A DNA stretch of 64,000 nt, from the NCBI GenBank assembly GCA_963744105.1, contig CAVUSJ010000001.1, positions 62,001 through 126,000 on the forward strand, given 5' to 3'. Shown here piece after piece: positions 60,266 to 64,000 of this stretch. This DNA is from DASUPK01 sp963744105. Lineage in GTDB: Bacteria; Actinomycetota; Thermoleophilia; Solirubrobacterales; 70-9. Position numbers and translations under genes: made by a program. The notes under the pieces are model-generated. The model saw only the letters and a list, made by a program, of their open reading frames with translations. It searched no databases and was not told where the DNA came from. Every line of letters begins with the position of its first letter. The first letter of the stretch is position 1.

Positions 60266-60588
60266 TCATCGGTCGGGAGGGCTCAGCCGTTCATATTCGG
60301 CGCGGGCCTGGTCGCCGTCGAGAAAGTCGCGCAGCTCTTCCAGGCGCCCATCCCGGTAGCGCATCAGCTGAAAGAACGGCGTGTTGACGGCCGCGCCGCT
60401 GCTCGGGCCCTCGACTCCGGGAACTCCCGTGCCTCGTGCAGGACGATGTCGGGCGCCCAGACCCTCTCGAAGCCCGGCAGACCCTCGCTGTTCCACTCGT
60501 CGTACCACAGGGTGATCGGGCGATTCGCCTCCTCCGTATTGGTCACGGTGATCGAGTGTAGGCCCGGGTCAGACCGGGCCGTAGCCAC
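60266..60588 (-). pseudogene. Decayed SnoaL/NTF2-like gene
   Basis: The 5' half reads in one frame (NRPITLWYDEWNSEGLPGFERVWAPDIVLHE, shown in outline), like the start of a SnoaL-type protein. The 3' half reads in another (FFQLMRYRDGRLEELRDFLDGDQ), the usual C-terminal strand and helix. The junction is near 60370-60410, and the middle beta strands expected between the halves are largely missing. This indicates a deletion plus frameshift. It sits between ku and the ligase gene. Confidence 0.6.
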
Positions 60589-60597
60589 CAGCGGCCG

Positions 60598-61593
60598 TCA
60601 GAACTCCTTGACGACCTCGCGCGGATCCTTGTCGTCGCGCATGCCCTTGAAGGCCGGCTGGCGGAGCGTCCCCTCGTTGGTCCACTCGGTCCAGGAGACC
60701 TCGCAGACGAGCTCCGGCTCGCACCAGACCGCCAACCGAGCCTTGGGGCCGGTCGGCGCGCCGGCGTCGAAGGGGCTGTCCGGGCGCTCGCGCTTGCTGA
60801 GCTCCTTCGTCAGGAAGTCGAGATCGCTCTCCTTCAGGCCGGAGCCGACGCCGCCGGCGAAGTGGAGCTCCTGCCTCTGCTTCCTGCGGAGCTCCGAGCG
60901 CCGCCTGTCGTAGTAGCCGACGAGCACCGACCCGACCCGCTTGGCACGGCTGCCCTCGCCGGGGATGTAGCCCCCGATCACGAACTCCTGTCGCTTCCAT
61001 ACCCGCGTCTTGATCCACTCGCCGGTCCGCTTGCCGGGCCGGTAGGGGCTGTCGGCGCGCTTGGAGACGATGCCCTCGAGACCCTGGCGCCGCGCCGCCT
61101 CGAGCAGGTCGGGGCCGCCGTCGAGCCGGTAGGCCGGCGTCCGCCAGCGGGGCCCGTCCAGGTCGAGCTCCTCGAGCAGCTTCCGCCGCTCCAGGTAGGG
61201 CAGGTCGCGCACGCAGAGGCCGTCCAGGTGGAGCAGGTCGAAGATCACGTAATCGACGGGCTGCTGCTTCATCTTCGCCTTGACCGCCGCCGGCGAGGTG
61301 AGGCCCATCCGGCTCTGGATCAGCTGGAAGCGGGGGCGGCCTTCGGCGTCGAGCGCCACGACCTCCCCGTCCAGGATCGCGTCATGGCCGGCCAGCGCCT
61401 CGGCGATCCCGGCGAGCTCGGGGTATCGGGCCGTGACGTCCTCCTGGCGGCGGCTGAGCATCGTCCACTTGGCGTGTCTCGCGTAGCCCAGGGCACGGAT
61501 GCCGTCCCACTTCACCTCGTACGCCCATTCACCTGAGTCGGACCCCGGGACCTCCCCCGGCTTGGCGAGCATCGCGTCGAGCCGGCTCGGCAT
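60598..61593 (-). CDS. ligD-lig: ATP-dependent DNA ligase (LigD ligase-type)
   Basis: The ATG at 61593 gives 331 residues; a GTG at 61608 is an alternative. Motif I is YEVKWDGIRA, with Lys 28 as the AMP-accepting residue. DGEVVALDAEGRPRFQ (motif III region), GLEGIVSKR (motif IV) and WIKTRVWKRQEFVIGGY (motif V and start of the OB fold) follow. It seals nicks after end joining. Polymerase and ligase are separate polypeptides here, and no 3'-phosphoesterase domain is seen in the window. Confidence 0.95.
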   Translation of the reverse strand: MPSRLDAMLAKPGEVPGSDSGEWAYEVKWDGIRALGYARHAKWTMLSRRQEDVTARYPELAGIAEALAGHDAILDGEVVALDAEGRPRFQLIQSRMGLTSPAAVKAKMKQQPVDYVIFDLLHLDGLCVRDLPYLERRKLLEELDLDGPRWRTPAYRLDGGPDLLEAARRQGLEGIVSKRADSPYRPGKRTGEWIKTRVWKRQEFVIGGYIPGEGSRAKRVGSVLVGYYDRRRSELRRKQRQELHFAGGVGSGLKESDLDFLTKELSKRERPDSPFDAGAPTGPKARLAVWCEPELVCEVSWTEWTNEGTLRQPAFKGMRDDKDPREVVKEF

Positions 61594-61656
61594 CTTCTCC
61601 CTGGGCACGACATCGATTATGCGGGTCGCTTTAGGCCCGGGTCGGATAATCGGACG

Positions 61657-62355
61657 GTGCTGTTCGAGCTCGAGGACGTCAGCTATTCGCGTTCCGGGAA
61701 ACTCGTGCTGCACGATCTCGAGGCCCGCCTGCCCGTCGGCGCCAGCTCGATCGTCGGGCCCTCCGGCAGCGGCAAGTCGACCCTCCTGCGCCTGCTCAAC
61801 CGGCTTGCCGATCCCGACTCCGGCCGAGTCGTCTACGAAGGCAGGGACGTGCGAGAGCGCGACCCGCTCGAGCTCCGGCGCGAGGTCAGCCTGGTGCCGC
61901 AGCTCCCGGCCCTGATCGACGGCACGGTCCACGACAACGTGGCCTACGGGCCTCGCCTCGCCGGTCACAGCTTCGATGCGCGCAGCTGCCTGGAGCTCGC
62001 CGGGCTCGATCCGGCCTTCGAGGGACGCGACGCGGCCAAGATGTCGGTGGGCGAGCAGCAGCGGGTGATGCTGGCCAGGGCCCTCGCCCTGGATCCTCGG
62101 GTCCTGCTGCTGGACGAGCCGACCTCGGCGCTCGACCAGGCGGCACGAGACGCGGTGGAGGCCACCCTGCGGGGCCTGCGCGCGCGAACCTCGATCTCAA
62201 TCGTCGTGGTGACCCACGACATGGCGCAGGCGCGGCGGCTCGCCGACTACGTCGTCCGGATCGAGGGCGGCAGGGCGGCCGCCCAGGGACCGCTCGCCGA
62301 GGTGCTCGACGAGGAGGTCGAGCCCGCCATCGCGACGGCGGAGGACGCGAGTTGA
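61657..62355 (+). CDS. fetA: ABC transporter ATP-binding protein (FetA/YbbL-like)
   Basis: GTG start, 232 residues. Walker A is GPSGSGKST, the Q-loop is LVPQLPALI, Walker B LLLDEPTSALD and the switch THDMAQ. The signature reads MSVGEQQRV instead of LSGGQ, as often seen in this subgroup. It is translated with the UPF0014 permease gene through a 4-bp overlap. The pair resembles E. coli FetAB, implicated in iron export and oxidative-stress resistance. Confidence 0.9.
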   Translation: MLFELEDVSYSRSGKLVLHDLEARLPVGASSIVGPSGSGKSTLLRLLNRLADPDSGRVVYEGRDVRERDPLELRREVSLVPQLPALIDGTVHDNVAYGPRLAGHSFDARSCLELAGLDPAFEGRDAAKMSVGEQQRVMLARALALDPRVLLLDEPTSALDQAARDAVEATLRGLRARTSISIVVVTHDMAQARRLADYVVRIEGGRAAAQGPLAEVLDEEVEPAIATAEDAS

Positions 62356-63143
62356 CGGTCCCGCTCGCCGCCTCCTCGATCCACGTGACCCTGGGCGAGG
62401 TCGCGGCCGCCCTGGCGCTGGTCGCGATCGCCGCGATCGCCTCGCGGGCCTGGCACGCGGACCTCGAGGAGGACATCGGGATCGCCGTCGTGCGCTCGCT
62501 GATCCAGCTCACGGCGATCGGCTACGTGATCACCCTGATCTTCGACCAGGACTCGGCTCTGCTGGTGCTGGCGCTGATCACCGTCATGGTGGTCTTCGGC
62601 GCGTTCACCGCGCGACACCGCGCCAAGCAGGTGCCTAACGCGTTCTGGCCGCTGCTCGTCGCGCTCGCGGTCGCCGCCGCCGCGACGCTGGGGCTGGTGA
62701 TCGCGCTCGGCATCTTCCCCGCGACCCCGCGCTACCTGGTGCCGGTCGGCGGGATGGTGATCGGGAACTCGATGACGGCGGCGGCGGTCGCCCTCAACCG
62801 GCTCGGGGAGGACGTCCATGACCAGTCGCGGAAGATCGAGGCGACGCTCGCCCTCGGTGCGACCTCGTCGCAGGCCGTCACCCCGCTCGTCCGGCGCAGC
62901 CTCCGCTCCGGGATGATCACCCTCGTCGACTCGACCAAGACCACGGGCCTGATCTTCTTCCCGGGGACGATGGTCGGGATGCTGCTGGCGGGGGCCAATC
63001 CGACGGATGCCGTCCGGCTTCAGCTGATCCTTCTCTATGTCCTGCTCGGCGCCGTCTCGATCGCGGCGCTGATGGCGATCACCATGGCGCGGCGCAACTT
63101 CTTCACGCCGGCGCACCAGCTGCGCGAGCCTCCCGAGCCCTAG
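62352..63143 (+). CDS. fetB: UPF0014 permease (FetB/YbbM-like)
   Basis: TTG start overlapping the ATPase stop; 263 residues with about seven helices. Family segments are RSLIQLTAIGYVI, PVGGMVIGNSMTAAAVALNRL and the cytoplasmic coupling loop EATLALGATSSQAVTPLVRRSLRS (in outline), followed by STKTTGLIFFPGTMVG. With the preceding ATPase it forms an ABC exporter, probably for iron or another metal. Its end overlaps the convergent deacetylase gene by 4 bp. Confidence 0.93.
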   Translation: MTVPLAASSIHVTLGEVAAALALVAIAAIASRAWHADLEEDIGIAVVRSLIQLTAIGYVITLIFDQDSALLVLALITVMVVFGAFTARHRAKQVPNAFWPLLVALAVAAAATLGLVIALGIFPATPRYLVPVGGMVIGNSMTAAAVALNRLGEDVHDQSRKIEATLALGATSSQAVTPLVRRSLRSGMITLVDSTKTTGLIFFPGTMVGMLLAGANPTDAVRLQLILLYVLLGAVSIAALMAITMARRNFFTPAHQLREPPEP

Positions 63144-63892
63144 GAGCCAGGTGTGGGCGGATAGATGAACTGGTGGCCGAGCAGCTCGGCCACGGTGACG
63201 AACTCGTAGCCGCGATGGCGGAAGTGGCTCAGGATCGCGGGGAGGGCGGCGACGGTCTCGCTGCGATTGCCGCCCCCGTCGTGCATGACGACGATCGAGC
63301 CGTTGTGGGCGTTGGAGATCACGTTGGAGGCGATCGAGCCCACGCCCGGTGTCGCCCAGTCGCGCGGATCGACGTTCCAGTTGACGGTGACGAGGTGCTG
63401 GGCGTGAGCGCGGGCGACCAGCCCGCTGCTGACGACGCCGTCGGGGGGTCGGAAGTCGCAGGGCCGGAAGCCCGTCGCCCTCCGGATCAACCGGTCGGTC
63501 TCGTGAATCGACGCGGATGAAGGGCCCAACTCGTGATGGAGCGAGTGGTTGCCGATCTCGTTCCCCTGGCGGAGGATCTTCTTCATGGTCTGCGCGCGGC
63601 CTGAGGTCTCCTGGCCGATCTCGAAGAAGGTGGCGTGCGAGTCGAAGCGGCGCAGCACCCGCAGCACCTGCGGCGTGTAGTCGCTCGGGCCGTCGTCGAA
63701 GCCGATGGCGATCCGCTTGCGTCGCTCCGGTCCGTGCGTGACGAAGGGCGCGCCGCCGTGAGTGCAGCCCGTCGGCATCACCGGCTGCGGGCTCGGCTGC
63801 GCGCGAGGCGTGCGCCGAGCGACGGCCGCGCCGCCGGGGGCAGCGGCGAGTGCGACGCCCGCCATTGCGATGAAGAAAGTCCGTGCCCGCAT
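63140..63892 (-). CDS. Secreted polysaccharide deacetylase (NodB domain)
   Basis: This 250-residue protein has a signal peptide (1-24) and a NodB homology domain. It has IGFDDGPSDYT (catalytic Asp and metal Asp), NHSLHHE (metal His pair), FRPPDGVV and VVMHDGGGNR (catalytic His region). It would remove acetyl groups from peptidoglycan or another surface polysaccharide outside the cell. Convergent with the fetB-like gene. Confidence 0.93.
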   Translation of the reverse strand: MRARTFFIAMAGVALAAAPGGAAVARRTPRAQPSPQPVMPTGCTHGGAPFVTHGPERRKRIAIGFDDGPSDYTPQVLRVLRRFDSHATFFEIGQETSGRAQTMKKILRQGNEIGNHSLHHELGPSSASIHETDRLIRRATGFRPCDFRPPDGVVSSGLVARAHAQHLVTVNWNVDPRDWATPGVGSIASNVISNAHNGSIVVMHDGGGNRSETVAALPAILSHFRHRGYEFVTVAELLGHQFIYPPTPGS

Positions 63893-64000
63893 GGAACGGC
63901 GAAAGTCTCGCCGCTGAGATCGCTCGACGCAAGGTGGGGAACCACGGATTCCGGTGGCCGCTGCGGGCGCCTCCGTAAACTCGAAGTCCTTGTCCGGCGA
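63893..64000. other. Gene-free end of window
   Basis: These 108 bp upstream of the deacetylase gene contain no convincing gene. A 6-bp inverted repeat CGGCGA/TCGCCG lies at about 63898-63914. The promoter of the deacetylase gene is presumably here, but I cannot point to clear -35 and -10 boxes. Confidence 0.5.

Noticed and set aside
1..64000. tRNA genes, rRNA, CRISPR arrays, insertion sequences, phage genes
   Set aside because: None was seen: no cloverleaf with a GTTCRANYC T-loop, no regularly spaced repeats, and no transposase or integrase motifs.

Overview
The window is very GC-rich, densely coded DNA, most consistent with a high-GC actinobacterium of the Thermoleophilia/Solirubrobacterales kind. 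This is inferred from the multi-gene MCE operon, the MurE DNPR motif (meso-DAP peptidoglycan), a division cluster without ftsA, many GTG/TTG starts, ATGA/GTGA gene overlaps, and repeated secreted proteins with lysine-rich C-termini. No rRNA, tRNA, insertion sequence, integrase or CRISPR array was seen.

Layout. (1) 1-6536: the 3' part of an MCE operon, with one truncated and four complete MCE/MlaD proteins. (2) 6725-14816: a cobalamin-riboswitch locus. Behind the riboswitch lie two exported DUF4430-like proteins, an ECF transporter T subunit, a fused double ATPase, and a protein that joins an ECF S component to an extracellular alpha/alpha-toroid. DUF4430 and the toroid are the two domain types that build the animal B12 carriers transcobalamin and intrinsic factor. 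Two paralogous small secreted proteins bracket the locus. (3) 14900-25350: housekeeping and accessory genes: nitroreductase, GlpD, a degenerate Rho-like protein, a serine hydrolase, Tag glycosylase, truncated globin, a Kelch protein, BI-1, DUF192 and an MFS exporter. (4) 25447-33805: a frameshifted beta-propeller gene, then a response regulator, a histidine kinase and a dispersed Tad-pilus set (cpaB, tadA, tadB, tadC). A minus-strand VOC/AraC/macro block splits the Tad set, and an isolated Ada zinc domain follows. (5) 34056-50272: the dcw cluster mraZ-rsmH-ftsL-ftsI-murE-murF-mraY-murD-ftsW-murG-murC-murB-ftsQ-ftsZ. In front of it are a promoter overlapped by 10-bp-phased MraZ boxes and a strongly structured leader. 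(6) 50273-57585: glycine cleavage genes gcvT-gcvH and gcvPA-gcvPB, separated by a membrane-protein pair and a fluoride-riboswitch/crcB/DUF190 cassette. (7) 57654-63892: a secreted protein, a split NHEJ set (LigD polymerase, Ku, stand-alone ligase) holding a decayed NTF2-like gene, a FetAB-like ABC exporter, and a polysaccharide deacetylase.

How the genes work together. The MCE proteins probably form the substrate channel of a lipid importer whose permease and ATPase lie outside the window. In the cobalamin locus, exported binding proteins and the toroid probably hand a corrinoid to the S domain, powered by the T/ATPase pair, with the riboswitch limiting synthesis when B12 is plentiful. The dcw cluster supplies nearly all of lipid II synthesis and the divisome core under probable MraZ autoregulation. 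The fluoride riboswitch sits inside the glycine-cleavage gene order, so read-through could link the two. Functional statements rest on motif and family recognition by eye; no database search was run.
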